From the NCBI GenBank assembly GCA_902728285.1, contig CACVBU010001011.1:1-64000 (forward strand): a stretch of DNA of 64,000 nucleotides. Direction: 5' to 3'. The position numbers and the translations under genes are program-made. Below the pieces are notes generated by a model that was not told where the DNA came from, ran no database searches, and worked only from the letters and a program-made list of their open reading frames with translations. Below, one piece after another: positions 44,530 through 57,000 of this stretch. Position 1 is the first letter of the stretch. The number at the start of each line of letters is the position of its first letter. The DNA is from Clytia hemisphaerica (lineage: Eukaryota; Cnidaria; Hydrozoa; Leptothecata; Clytiidae).

Positions 44530-46922
44530 AAAATGACATCTTTCAGTTTGAAGCACCTGATAAAGTCTTTGCAAAAACACGTCGTGGTATGCTTTCTGCT
44601 TTGAATTCGTTTTATGACCCATTAGGTCTTATCTCTCCGTTTATCTTGAAAGGTAGATTGATATTTCAAAGTGTTTGTCAACTTCCAATCGGTTGGGATG
44701 ACCCTGTACCGAAGGAATATCTTGTTAAATGGGAGAAATGGATTGAATCTTTATCTGATTTGAATTCTTTGAAAATTGATCGTTGTTTCAAACCTAAAGA
44801 ATTTCGCGAAGTTGTAGAAATTAGTGTCCATCATTTTTCAGACGCTTGTGATTATGGCTACGGTGGTTGCTATTATCTTAGATTCGTAAATTCTGATAAT
44901 TCTGTTCATTGTTGTTTGATCATGGGTAAATCACGTGTTGTACCTGCAAAGAGTAATCATACTACTCCTCGTCTTGAATTAATTGCTGCTACTCTCTCGT
45001 CTCAGATTGCTAAATTCATTGCAAAAGAATTGGATTTCGAAATTGCTTACGAATTGTTTTGGTGTGATAATACCTGTACATTGGGTTACATTCGAAATTC
45101 TAGTAAAAGGTTTAAGAAGTTTGTATCGAATAAAGTGTCGCTTATCACTAAATCATCTGATTCGTCTCAGTGGAATTATGTTGATTCTGTTGATAATCCA
45201 GCAGATCATGCATCTAGAGGCTTGAAAGTTAAAGGAGATGATAAAAAGCTGTCTGAGTGGTTCAATGGTCCAAGTTTCTTATGGAAAAATCCTTTGAGAA
45301 CTGAAGATTTTTCGTCTGATATTGTATCTGAAAATGATCCTGAATTAGTCAGTCCAAAAGCAACAAAGGTTTTGCTCGTAAAAAATGATCTTGTTGACAT
45401 AATAAGTTATTTTGAGAAACATTTTTCTTGTTTTTTGAGGATGAAAAAAGTTATGTCCTTTATTCTTCTGTTCATTGAAAAGTGTCGAAAAAAGAATCGT
45501 AAACGTTATAGAAAAACAAGATCTACACCTGAATTTAAGTTTGATAGTCTTCTGTCAGTTGACGTTTTATCCAGAGCAACAACATGGATTTTTAAACTTC
45601 TTCAAGAAAAATACTTTTCTTCTTTGTCTGATTCTAAACTTGTTTCGTTGAATGCCTTTTGTGATAAGGTTGGTTTATTTCGTGTAGGTGGTCGTTTGAG
45701 GAGGTCTGTACTACATGATTCTATCAAATATCCTGTAATCATCCCTCAAGATTCAGAAGTTGCGAAGTCAATCGTCAGATTCTATCATGAGAAAGTTTTC
45801 CATTCTGGAAGGAATGCAACAATTAACGAGATAAGGGACAATGGTATATGGATTAGTATTCTGTGCTCTCTTGTCAAGTCTGTTATCTGGAAATGTTTTC
45901 TATGTCGTAAGCTAAGAGGTAAATTTGGTACTCAGATTATGGCAGATCTACCTATTGAACGAACTCTTGAAGCACCTCCATTCAGTTTTTGTGGTGTTGA
46001 TTTGTTTGGTCCCTTCCTTGTAAAGGAACGTCGAGCGATGGTTAAGCGTTGGGGTGTGATGTATACGTGTTTGTCGAGTCGAAGTGTTCATCTTGAGTCT
46101 GTCTTTTCTATGGATACTGATTCATTTATTCTGTGTTTGAGACGTTTTATTTGTAGAAGAGGTTCTATCAGGATGATAAGAAGTGATAATGGTACGAATT
46201 TTGTTGGTTGTCAAAGTGAGTTGAAAGAATTGTTTCGGAGTCTTGATCATAGTAAAATCAAATCGTTTTTGAGAGATGAGTTCAATGCTGATTACATCGT
46301 TTGGGAAAGGAATCCCCCATATTCGAGCCATTTTGGTGGTGTTTGGGAGCGTCAAATTCGTAGTGCTCGTAATGTTTTGAATGGTATTCTGTTGACACAT
46401 AGCCAATCGTACAATGATGAGTCTTTCAGGACATTGCTGTGTGAGGTTGAATGTATTTTGAATTCTCGACCTTTGACTGTGGAGAATATCTCCGATCCTT
46501 TGAGTTTGAAGCCAATAACTCCAATGATGCTGCTGACTGGAAAGTCCAAGATTGTGTTACCACCACCTGGTGCCTTCAGTGATTCATCAGCTGGATATTC
46601 ACGAAGACAATGGAAACGTGTTCAACATGCTGTCAACGAATTTTGGACTCGTTGGCAAAAGGAATTTTTAACAAAACTTCAAGAACGAACGAAATGGACG
46701 AGCAAGAGACGAAGTTTTCAAATGGGTGATATTGTGCTGCTAAAGACGAACGGCAAGCGAAATCAATGGCCGCTCGGGCGCATAATCGTTGCCAATACGG
46801 ACGAACACGGTGACTGTAGTAAGGTGACAGTTAAAACATTGTACGGTGAATTCGAACGACCTATTTCGAACGTTGTGCTGTTGGAAGAATGCGATTCCCC
46901 ACCGAGGAGTTTTCAAGATTAA
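44526..46922 (+). CDS. BEL RNase H and integrase
   Basis: The frame resumes with DIFQFEAPDKVFAKTRRGML and SFYDPLGLISPF, the connection region. Compared with BEL elements generally, the stretch between the YVDD box and this point is much shorter than usual, so part of the thumb is probably deleted. RNase H follows (HHFSDACDYGYGGCYYLR), then the integrase HHCC zinc site (about 45,789-45,920), the integrase core with GVDLFGPF, RSDNGTNF and GVWERQIRSARN carrying the D, D, E residues, and a C-terminal DUF5641-like domain (MGDIVLLKTNGKRNQWPLG). It ends 21 bases before the 3' LTR. Confidence 0.85.
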   Translation: MKNDIFQFEAPDKVFAKTRRGMLSALNSFYDPLGLISPFILKGRLIFQSVCQLPIGWDDPVPKEYLVKWEKWIESLSDLNSLKIDRCFKPKEFREVVEISVHHFSDACDYGYGGCYYLRFVNSDNSVHCCLIMGKSRVVPAKSNHTTPRLELIAATLSSQIAKFIAKELDFEIAYELFWCDNTCTLGYIRNSSKRFKKFVSNKVSLITKSSDSSQWNYVDSVDNPADHASRGLKVKGDDKKLSEWFNGPSFLWKNPLRTEDFSSDIVSENDPELVSPKATKVLLVKNDLVDIISYFEKHFSCFLRMKKVMSFILLFIEKCRKKNRKRYRKTRSTPEFKFDSLLSVDVLSRATTWIFKLLQEKYFSSLSDSKLVSLNAFCDKVGLFRVGGRLRRSVLHDSIKYPVIIPQDSEVAKSIVRFYHEKVFHSGRNATINEIRDNGIWISILCSLVKSVIWKCFLCRKLRGKFGTQIMADLPIERTLEAPPFSFCGVDLFGPFLVKERRAMVKRWGVMYTCLSSRSVHLESVFSMDTDSFILCLRRFICRRGSIRMIRSDNGTNFVGCQSELKELFRSLDHSKIKSFLRDEFNADYIVWERNPPYSSHFGGVWERQIRSARNVLNGILLTHSQSYNDESFRTLLCEVECILNSRPLTVENISDPLSLKPITPMMLLTGKSKIVLPPPGAFSDSSAGYSRRQWKRVQHAVNEFWTRWQKEFLTKLQERTKWTSKRRSFQMGDIVLLKTNGKRNQWPLGRIIVANTDEHGDCSKVTVKTLYGEFERPISNVVLLEECDSPPRSFQD

Positions 46923-46943
46923 GAATCTTGAAGGGGAGCCAGA

Positions 46944-47372
46944 TGTTGATGGCAGAAAAGCCATCTTTAATGAACTTTATAATTTAGTTTTAATTATGTT
47001 TAATTTGTAATCCCGGGTGTATATAAGTTCTTTTGTTTAGTGTCTTTTCATTTCATTGCGTCTCATGAGGCTTCTTTGTTTTGCATTGCGTCACATTCCC
47101 TTGCGTCTAGATAATTGCCCCTCATGGGAAATTAGATTGGGTTTATATTTTGTAACTATTTTGTTTGTAAACTAGTTCGACACAGAGAGAGTAAGAGAGC
47201 GTTTTTGTGTGTTGTGCTAGTAGAAGCAAAATTATTTTTACTGTCGTTTTTACAAGAACTTGAGAACTTGACTTTACATTTTTCGTTGTCTATTTTCTGT
47301 TTGGATTTCTAGTTTTCTACTTAAGTTCTTAATATTTCGACCAGTCATTAATAAAACCTTTTCACAGCCACA
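46944..47372 (+). repeat. 3' LTR of BEL/Pao retrotransposon
   Basis: 429 bases, TGTTGATGGC to CAGCCACA, followed by the duplicated GTGGG. A single clear substitution and one GA insertion separate it from the 5' LTR. Confidence 0.9.
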
Positions 47373-47603
47373 GTGGGTGTAAAAAATCTCAAAAGTTAAT
47401 AAGCGGGAGGGGTTGGAATAAAAATGTCCTGGGTGGAAATGTTTTGAAAAGGGGCTAATACAGAATAATCAGGGCAAAAGGAACTTTGCAAAATATTTTC
47501 CTAAAAATAAATAAGCAGGGGGGGGGGTTGCAATAAGTATGTCCTTGTCGGAAAACTTTCGAAAAATTAATTAGCGGGGGGACGCTTATTAGGTACCTGA
47601 GAG

Positions 47604-50059
47604 TGTATGTATTTTTTTTAATTTTGAGACCCCCACCTAAATTTAGGGGGTAATAATATGCATTTGAACAATATTACAAAATGAAAATGCATACCAAAAG
47701 CTGGTTGTAGATATTCCTCCTCAACTGAGATGTTATCTGAGTCATCATCATTGAATGGTGTTGACTTTCTGGAGTTAACTGCAGTTCTCTGTAACACAAG
47801 CAAGAAAAATAATATCAATTTTTCAATTAGTTCAAACTTGAGTCTATACTTAAGTTGGCTATATTGTTTGAGGTTTTGGGTCATTCCTAACCCACCACTG
47901 ATTTGTATTAAACCCTGCACAGTGTGAACCCGTCCCTTTTTTAAGGGGGATCCAACTTTTCCAAAAGTGGTTTATAGGGGGATAAGGAAATTTTCCGAAC
48001 AAAGTTTAGATTTTAAGGGAGGATAGCAACTTTTGGTCAAATTATCTACAATATTTTAAATTGATTTAGATATTTGGTGTGGGCCAGCTAAAAAGCAAGT
48101 GTAAATAGCAAAATTTTCGCCTGCAGCACTATTTTTAACACTTTTTTCATATAATTTCAATATAAATTTCAATGTTTTTGGTTTTGAATGACTGGTGTAT
48201 CCCTCTGCTGCAAATAGCGCGGGTTGGAAAAGTTTTTAAAATAGGGGGATGTACACATATAGGGGGGGGGGTTAAATAAAAATGGGAGGGGTTCAGACCC
48301 CTCTGCACACTATGCCCTGCACAAAACTATATTGACCATCCTTTAATTGCAGTATTTTTGAAATGTGGCAAATTTACCTTTGATTTGGAACAACCATATT
48401 GTCTGAATCTGAAGAGGGTTCATTGTCTGAATCTGAACAGCCCTCATTATCTGTAGTATAACGGTTACGTCTTGGTCTTTTATCTTGATAAGTACTGAAT
48501 TGAAATTGAAAAAACTCTTTCTGAAAGCCAGCGAATTCCCATCAAAATTATTAAACTTAATCAAGGTAACCAAAAATTTAGTTAGAGAATAAAAAAATCA
48601 AACCAGGATTGCACAAAACCACAAAAGGTGTTGGGTCTGATGCAAAATACATAGAAGGAGAAAGTTACCTGTTTTTTGTGCTTGAGTTACTATCTGAACT
48701 CTCTGATGGCGAAAAAGTTTTCCTGAAAAATAAAAAAAAAGGTGAGCCTGCTTTTTTTCACTTCATGTGGTAATGCTTATGCTTAATGAATATACACAGG
48801 AAAAAATCTGCAAGTCACATGGGTATGAAAAGTGATCTTCACACCTGTAATTCTGCACAGATTCACATGAAAAAGAAAATAACATCCAACCCTTTCTCAC
48901 TTGTTAAATCGAGTATCTTACTTTTTAGACTTTAAATAACAAACACAATCATTTCTCATCCTTTGAGGCAGAGTCTTATTGAGTATCCCGAAAGTATCCC
49001 ACTTCGATTTAACAATAAGAAACACATTATAACAAAATAATATAACAGAATTAAAATCACCTTTTGTAGCCCGATTCAATGATGTCACTGTCTTCTTGGT
49101 AATGCGTGTGTAGATAGTTTTCACCTCTAAAAGCAAGAAAACATTCCTTGATAATTTATACAAGGCAATTAAGAAAAATTAAATGATCAAGTGTCAAGCT
49201 GTTTCTGGTGGTAAGTGCTAAGGCAAAGTTTATGATACACTAGCAATGCTTGAAAGAGGTAAATGTTGGCATTTTCTCAAAGAAGACGCCATTATTATTC
49301 CTCCAACAATTAGGCGCAGAAAGATAACGCAATGAAATTCCCGGAGCGAAAATGATCAGCCGGCTAGCCGTGCACTGAGTTTTATCTTTACGGCTGTTAC
49401 CTACCTTACAAAGTGCACACACAATCATTATATAATGCTTGACATGCAAACACTTGATGATAGGTAACAGCTGTAAAGAAGAACTCAGAGCACGGCTGAT
49501 CATCTGCTTTCAGGTAATTTCATTACATAATCTTTCTGTGCTTTATTGAAGGTATAATTTTCAGGGCCGGCGGAATGGCCTTAAAAGTTGGGAGGCTTTT
49601 AAGGCTAAAATAGGTTAAAAATTTGCTCAAAAGTGGGGGGCTTAAGTCTACCCAGTCTCCCCGCTTCCGCCAGGCCTGATTTTTAAATTTACAGAGCGAC
49701 CAACTGATTATTTTAAACATTAATCAGATTAACTGAGTATTATTTATCTTTGCGGCTGTTATCAAATGTTCTGAATGTTTTTCCCCAAGCATTCAAGTTA
49801 TTTAGAGCTCACCCTTGTAAGATCAAGGCTTAGACCCTCTCTGGAGAAAGTGAAAATTTGTTGAAGAAAGATGCTTTGGAAGAAATATAATATAATGAAG
49901 TCATCAAAGAGTGAGCCTGTGCTGTGTGTGAAGTAGGCAAAAAAAGTTTGTAAAATTCTTACCTGTCGTCATCACCAGTAACATTCGAAATGATACTTAT
50001 ATAATATATTATAATAAAGCTTTACAGGTTTGCAGGCCACCGTGAAGACACATGGGCCT
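47604..50059. other. no intact gene; acidic exon-like fragments
   Basis: On the minus strand, short acidic Ser/Asp/Glu blocks next to splice-like sites (about 47,700-47,790, 48,380-48,470, 48,670-48,730) resemble the acidic start of the CACTA-like gene at 38.4 kb, but none can be joined with confidence. G-rich words near 47,935-48,300 are of the MITE type seen elsewhere. Confidence 0.3.
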
Positions 50060-50770
50060 CTATAAACCGCTCGTACTTTTTACAATGATCTTTTTGAAAT
50101 AGAGTTTTTTTTGCGGGCTCCCCCGGACTTTCCATTTTGTGTTGTCTTCCTTGATTTTAGCATTCATTTTTTCGGCTTCCTTACACCATTCTTTAATTAT
50201 CTGTCTTTCATTTTTGGTCAAATCCTCTGTCACTCGGTAAGGAAAGCCTTTTTCTTTTGTTATTGCTTGCAATTGTTATTGCTTGCAACACTGTGTTCTT
50301 GTCCTCTTCGTTCGTAAATCTCTAATTGGTCGGTGTCTCGCTTTATCTTCTCTTTCTTTTGTAAATTTCCCGATCCGCTGCGTCTCGGTAATCTGTATAT
50401 TCCTCAGATGGAGCCGCTTACCAATAATTTTGTCATGGATAAATTTTTCGTCCTCGATTTTTGTTTCTTCTTCTGTTTCATCTGTCGTTTCATCAATCCC
50501 ATGAAAAATTAGGTTGCGTGCTGTAGGTCGAATCAGCTGCTCCTCCTGCTTTTCTTCTCGAATCGCATCTCCAATGTTTTTCTCGATGTGTTTGGATGTG
50601 ATTTTAGCGTAGCTCATTGGTGGTCTTTTCTCTTCTTTCTTTTCGATGATGTTTTCAATCTTCTTTTCAAGCGTGGTTATTCTGGTGTCGATAGTTTCTT
50701 TCATTTCGTTGACCAGTACTTGTATTGCTTGAATCTGCGTCACTACTACATGAATCCATGAAGCTTTCAT
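50060..50770 (-). pseudogene. LINE ORF1-like remnant with an internal rearrangement
   Basis: The frame 50,770-50,276 gives a coiled coil (NEMKETIDTRITTLEKKIEN), then an RRM-like part starting RNLIFHGIDE and ending in a basic segment (QRIGKFTKERE). After a stop, the frame 50,272-50,060 gives KNERQIIKEWCKEAEKMNAK and KWKVRGSP, the C-terminal domain seen after the RRM in ORF1 proteins. The junction is an exact tandem duplication of TTGTTATTGCTTGCAA (about 50,258-50,288), with the second half of the RRM missing. No endonuclease or reverse transcriptase lies next to it. Confidence 0.6.
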
Positions 50771-51015
50771 AAAGTAAAAAAAGAACTTGATTCAAGGAAC
50801 AACCATCAATGATCAAGATCAACCATGTTGTTTGAATGAAGCACTTTTGGCGCGCGATTCCTTTGTTTACGTTTTTGCACTGTTAAGGTCTACCATTTTG
50901 AAAATCTTTCAAACCGCGGAAAAACCGCGTTTGAGTAATTCCAAAACCGCAAAACCATACTCAAAGTGTTACATGCGGCATGCGGCTTTCCTCTCTCTTT
51001 TTTTAATATCCAAAT

Positions 51016-54000
51016 ATGGCATCTCAACAGCAAAGATTTTCCAACAGGAAAAGAAAAGAAACAAATCATTCCAGAACAACTCCTGCAGAATGTAAGTATT
51101 ATTTTCGTTTTCGTGCATTTATTCTTCTGTTCTTGAAATTCTTCAAAACATATTTACCCTGAGCTGAACACTGAAGGAAGGCAGGAAGGGACACGAAGTT
51201 TGAGAGACCTAAAACTACAAATGGTGCAACCTCAGATACAGGACCAATTCTTTAACAACAGCCATTTTTCTATTTTTCTGTGCCTAAAATACTGAATTTT
51301 TCGCGGGATACGAACAGCAAAATCAAGCCATATGTAAACAAATTTACGATGGGGGTTTTATTTATTCCTTTCCGCTGTGTTTCAGCATTGATGCAGGATC
51401 CCTAAAATTTTTATTGTAGGATTTTTCGCATTTTTGAGCACTGAAAATTAAAGAAAAACACTTTTTTAAATCTGAAATATCTTTTCTATGATATTATTTT
51501 ATGTTGTTTTAACATCTTCAGTAAGGTAAACGGAATTCTGCTGAATCAGCAATTTATTGAAAAAATTTTAATTTCTAATACCCTTACTGTATATATTTAT
51601 TTAACATTCAATTTGCAAGAATAAAGTTTTTGGAAAGATTATGCAAATTAACATGTAAAAATAGAAATAAACCAGTTTTGATTTTTTACGGGGTGATAGC
51701 GCTTGATATTGGATGCAAAAAGACTTGTATGGAGGCAAGTAAATATCAATCAAATTTTTTATAACTACTGGTCATATATCTTTGAAATTAATGAATGGTA
51801 AGCCACCTATAAACCTCTGAGAGAACATAAACTAAAATCTATATTCAAAAGTCCTACCAGAGACTTCAAACAAAAAATCTGCTTGCCTCCAGCTAATGTT
51901 ATTGTCTTTTTGCCTCCAAAAAATGGGGCAGTAAGTCAAATGAGTAAACAAATGATGTGAAAGCCATCATAGAATTGATATTGTTGAGTTGAAATTACAC
52001 TTTACAATCATCATCTCATTTCAATTTATCTTTCTTTTTAGACCAACGTGTCTTGATATTTTTCGAAGAGGAAAACAAGTACACGATTTTATCGCAGTCA
52101 ACTTCTCAAGCTTACTGTGACAAGAACATAGGAGCTGTAATTCAGCTGCGTGACAAGAACGGGCAGTTTCCAGGAAAGATTTACATATCGGTAAGAACTG
52201 CTTCTTTTAAATCTATATTGACTGCACATTTTTATACATTTTGTACTTTTATATTTTATGTTATATACATATTGGTAAGAACTGCTTCTTTTAAAATTTA
52301 TATTGACTGCACATTTTTATACATTTTGTACTTTTACATTTCCCAAGGAAAAATTGTATTACCTTATCAGAAAACATTCCACTTGGCAGGAGCTCTTTTT
52401 CAATCTCTGACAGGGGTGCAAAACCCTGAAATTTCAAGAAATGGCTCTGACAGCATAGTTCCCCCCCCCCACAGAAGGGGGAGGGGGTTCCCAAAATTTT
52501 TCCAAAAGGGGTTGGCAATTTTTTTTGCAAAAAATACAAAGGGCCCAATATTTTTTTTCTGGGGGAAGCCTAAAGTTCAAGGGGGGGACTGACCCAGGAG
52601 GAAACTATGGACAGGGTTTGTAAAAAATCAGCATCTGAAACGACCCACTTTTCAATCTCCAGTGGCACGTCCCTGTCGGTTGCCAAGGTCAGTACACCCC
52701 ACCCGAGGACAAGGGCCTATGGAACTGATGTGATCATTTGTTTACATCACCTACACGTTTTTTTTTCATAAGGAACCTTAACTTTGCTCTGAGCCTGGAG
52801 TTCCTTATCTTTACAGAGAATTTCAGCCTCAAAGTTCCTTATCGAGTTCCTTACTACATAGGAAAGTTTGAACTTTTTGCCCCTTGAAAGATCAAAATTT
52901 GGTCAAATTAGTCCCAATAAAGTACATTATTTTCAAATCCACTTATTCTCAGCCTGAGCAGTTCCTTAACAATTCCTTATTTTTTGAACCATTTTCAGCC
53001 TCGAGTTCCTTATAAACGTGTTCCTTATAAAAAAAAAACGTGTATTGAACAGTGCTGAACAGTTTTTAACAAAATGAATTCATTTGATGTCCAGGTACAA
53101 AAGAAGAATGCAAAGTTAAAAGCAACGAACTAGAGAGAGAGATCAGACGAGACAAAGATGAGTCCACATATTATGGAAGTGGTATGTTTTCTTCCTCCGA
53201 AAGTAACTGTTCTATCACTCTACTTTTGTAGCTAATTGTGGGGAGGGTCTAATGGCAGGGGGTGGCCAACATTTTACAACAATATCATAAACGTGGAGGG
53301 TATTAATAAATGGAAATGGGTGGTTTTTAATAAAATACAGTAATTAGGGGGTCAGTATTAAGAGAGGAGGGGTGACCTTCATTTTTTGTCGAATTTCCTT
53401 TTCTTGTGGGGAGGGGGGGCCTTCCACCTTTTGTGTTGTTTTCGAAGTACTGCAAGATTCGAAGTTTCTATTTTTGAACTTTTATAATCTTAATTAATAT
53501 TTTGTTTAAATCTTCTACTTCAAAAACTTTTGAAGTGCACACAGGCACCAGTAAATGATTTCTCAATTCAATTTAGGTTCAATAGTACTTAAACAGGGAG
53601 GGTTTTAAATAGCAAGGGAGGGTTTGTTTTTTGGATAAAATTGCTAAACAGGGAGGGTGATAGTAAATGGAAATGGGTGGTTTTTTTCAGACAAAAGAAA
53701 ACAAGAGGGGGTCCCCTACAATTATTTGCCAAAGAGTACTCTACACATTAACTTTGAATCTATTTGTATGGCTATTGTAGGAGGAAAAGTTCAAATGTTC
53801 AAATATTGCAATGAAGTTTGTTATATCTTGTAAGGTCGCTTAAATAGTATCGGTAATGATGTGAAAAGTTAAGGGTGAGGAGAAGAAGGTAGAAGGGAAT
53901 ACTTTTTATCAATACAACAAAATTTTGGCCTTAGTTTGGTCCTGAAAATATTTACAAATTTTGCAGGGACTTCATTCATGGATGAAATTATAGAGAGACA

Positions 54001-57000
54001 ATATTTTCAATATATCTTTTGTCTTTTTACTGCCAGTGCATGTTGACGTTGTTGAAATACACATTTATAGCGTTTATTTGATGTCAGTAAACATTTTAAA
54101 AGTAGTTATCTGATATTTTTAGGTTTTTTTTTTCAAAAATATTATGTGACATCCAAATCTTGAAAATTAATACTTGAAAAATTCATCCCATTGAAGTATT
54201 AGGTCCTCTTATCTGGTCATAATCTTTTTTTGAGGGGGTGGTTTATTTCAAAAGGGTACCCAGTGAAAGGGGTATATGTAAATTCTTCCAAAAAAAGTAA
54301 AATATAATCCAAACAACTTTTGTAATAGAATGTCTCTCAATGAAGAAGAAGATGTTGAAAATGAGGATGAGCATGTTGAAACTAGTGATATAGAAGAGGA
54401 AGAGGAAGAAGGAGAACAAAATGGAGGAGATTCTGTGCACTTAGGTTTGTTTTGTTATTTGCAAAAACTTTTACATAGTGTACAGAGGGATTTCTACTCT
54501 TCCCTTTATGCATATCCCCCTTTTCGCAAAATGTAGGGTCTTCCTATGTAGGGGGGGGGGCGGGGTCTTAGCCCCGCTAAAAACTATGGTATATAAACTG
54601 ACGTCCATAAAAAATCAAACATTGTAATATGGACAGATAGACCAGAGCATAAATATAACATATTTTTTGTCAGAGTATGGCTACTTTAAAGGATGAAACC
54701 TTCGCAAATTTTGGCCAATTCGTTACTCTTAGGTGCCAAATAAACAGGCCCCCCGCTTGTTAATTTTTCGAAAATTTTCCAACCCCCCGGACCTTATTAG
54801 GACCCCCCGTTTATTAATTTTTAAGAATATTTTCAGCTGTCAAAGAGAAGGTCCCTTATTTTGCTCTAAATAGCCTGATTTTAGCCTATAGTTACCTTAT
54901 TTTTGGGTTTTCAGAAGTACAATTTCCAACCCCTCCCCGGCAATTAGGTCCCCCTGTTTATTAAAATTTTGAAAATTTTCCAACCCCCCTGTTTATTCGA
55001 ACCCCCCCCGTTTATTTGGCACCTAAGAGTAAGTTATTTTTGCAAAAAATTCTGCAAAGGCTGATTCGAAAGTAATCGCAAAAAAAATATGAAAAACATT
55101 AAATCCACAAAGTTTTTCAAGTTTTTGGTTTAGAAATCATTAAGGGTATAAATATAGACAGTGTTTTGCCTTCCTTGTACACTGATAAGCATTGTATCTT
55201 TTTATAATAAAAAGAACATGAGGTAAAATTGAACTTGCTTTAGAGAGCTCCATTCGCGAAATTTCCTTCTTAATTCAAATAAATTTCTCTTGTACAGATA
55301 TTACAAAGGAAAACGACCGCTTCAACTCAGCACTTCTATCAACATTACCTGGGCTGTCCAAAAGTGTAAGTATAGCGGTTTTCTGATTTCGTTTTTGTGA
55401 TAGCTTTTTAATATATATAAATAACTGCTGAAACGGTTGTTTTATTTTCTCTCCTTTTACCTGTGCTGCTTTTATTTATGTTTTCTAGATAGAAAACACA
55501 TTAACATCATTTAAAAGAGATTTTTTTACGGTGAAATAAATTAAGTTTTAAATCTGTTGTTCAACTTATGCTACTTAGCCATCCATATTTTGATAAAACT
55601 CCAATAATGAAGCAAAAACCATCAAATCCTAATTCTAAAAGTTCCTCAACGCATTCAAGTCGAAAACATACTGGGGTATGCTTCATTAATCCACCTTATG
55701 CAAACATTTTTTTCTCAGCATTTGTATGTAGTGTTCATTTTGACCCTATTTTTGAAATTATTTGACTGTTTAGATAACTCAATGTATACTTCCTTTTTTT
55801 TCAGGCTCACAACTTGAAGCATAAATGGAGTGGTGGTGCCTGTGCATTCCCAGATGTAAATTGATTAGTTTGTAGTCCTTGTTAATAATATTTATCTTAC
55901 TCCTTTTAATTCGTCATCTTTATCTATGGTAAACTGCACCTCAATGACTTTTATTCTTTCTTGAAATTTTAACCATAAGAGTAATGTAAAGCTCACAATT
56001 TGAAACCAAGCTTGTGCAGAGCTTCTATTTCTTAAAGATTCATGTCTGAAACATTACCTTTACAGGAACCGCCAAGAAGAACCGATGAACACAGACCAAA
56101 AAGTATCAACTTTGGCAGTCAAGCATGTAAACAATTAATTATAATAGGAAACTTAGATAAGTTTTGGATGTACTTTTAAATGGAAGACAACATAAAATAC
56201 CTTTAATTTGGATTCCAGTCTTGAGACTCATTTGCATCAAACAGAGATATAATTTTGGAGAGTCAAGCTTGGTACAATCCGATTTCACTAATGTGACTCA
56301 AGTGATGTATATGAATTTATTTTTGTTTAAGAGGGAGAATGGAACCTCGCCAAGAACGGATGCAAGTGCGCCAAAAGCCCCCTCATCCAAGAAAAGAGTT
56401 GTTGATGTAAGTAACTTCTCTTTCTTGCATCAATACACCCTAAGGGAAGGAATTTCGCTAATTTTCCAGTCAACTTTAATATTTTTTTCAGTTTGGTCTC
56501 TATTTCTCCTAAAAATCCCTTTTTTCCTCTTTCTTCAGCTAAAGTAAACAAAATATAAAAATGGGTCGTTCGCCAAAATTAATACTCGTCAAATTTGAAT
56601 TTTCATTGATTCACCAAAATAAATTCCCCAAATTGAAAAAATTCTTCTCTTATTTGTAAGTTCTTTTTTGCAAAAAGATGTTTTGTGTATTCCTAATTCA
56701 GCAGTACCTTTTGTCGTATAGCTATCAATATATTTTAGTGCTTTTTTATTATTTTCTCTGTAAATTCTTGATATTTATTTTTTAATTACAGAATCCTACA
56801 GAAGTGCTCAATCTCAATTATTTGGAGCAAAGGAAAACCAATCAACTTGGAACCCTTTGTCAAATAAGTATCTATACTAGCTAAAATCGCAATATCTGCT
56901 TCCCTCCGAAACTACTCACCTATTTATCACACACATTACTCTTTTGTGCTTGATTTTAAAGGGGTCACTTTACAATTTTTGGGGAGAAAATCACCCCATA

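Larger units (their letters stand above)
39869..47372 (+). mobile_element. BEL/Pao LTR retrotransposon, young but damaged
   Basis: About 7.5 kb from LTR to LTR with a 5-bp duplication GTGGG on both sides. Order: LTR, leader with a four-copy tandem repeat, Gag with zinc knuckle, protease, reverse transcriptase, RNase H, integrase, LTR, which is the Pao/BEL order. A purine tract (AAGGGGAG) precedes the 3' LTR. LTR near-identity means recent insertion. The coding part has two register changes and an apparent deletion in the reverse transcriptase. Confidence 0.9.
39822..47603. mobile_element. MITE of the CTCTTARG family split by the BEL element
   Basis: The left piece 39,822-39,868 starts CTCTCAGGTACCTAATAAAC. 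The right piece 47,373-47,603 ends with its complement, GCTTATTAGGTACCTGAGAG. The left flank is TA; the right flank is TG, probably a mutated TA. G-runs followed by TTATT-type words fill the interior. The BEL retrotransposon is inserted with a 5-bp duplication near the left end. Confidence 0.6.

Noticed and set aside
56164-56547. 127-codon ORF proposed as one exon
   Set aside because: It runs through splice-like sites on both sides; only a part (about 56,336-56,406) looks exonic.
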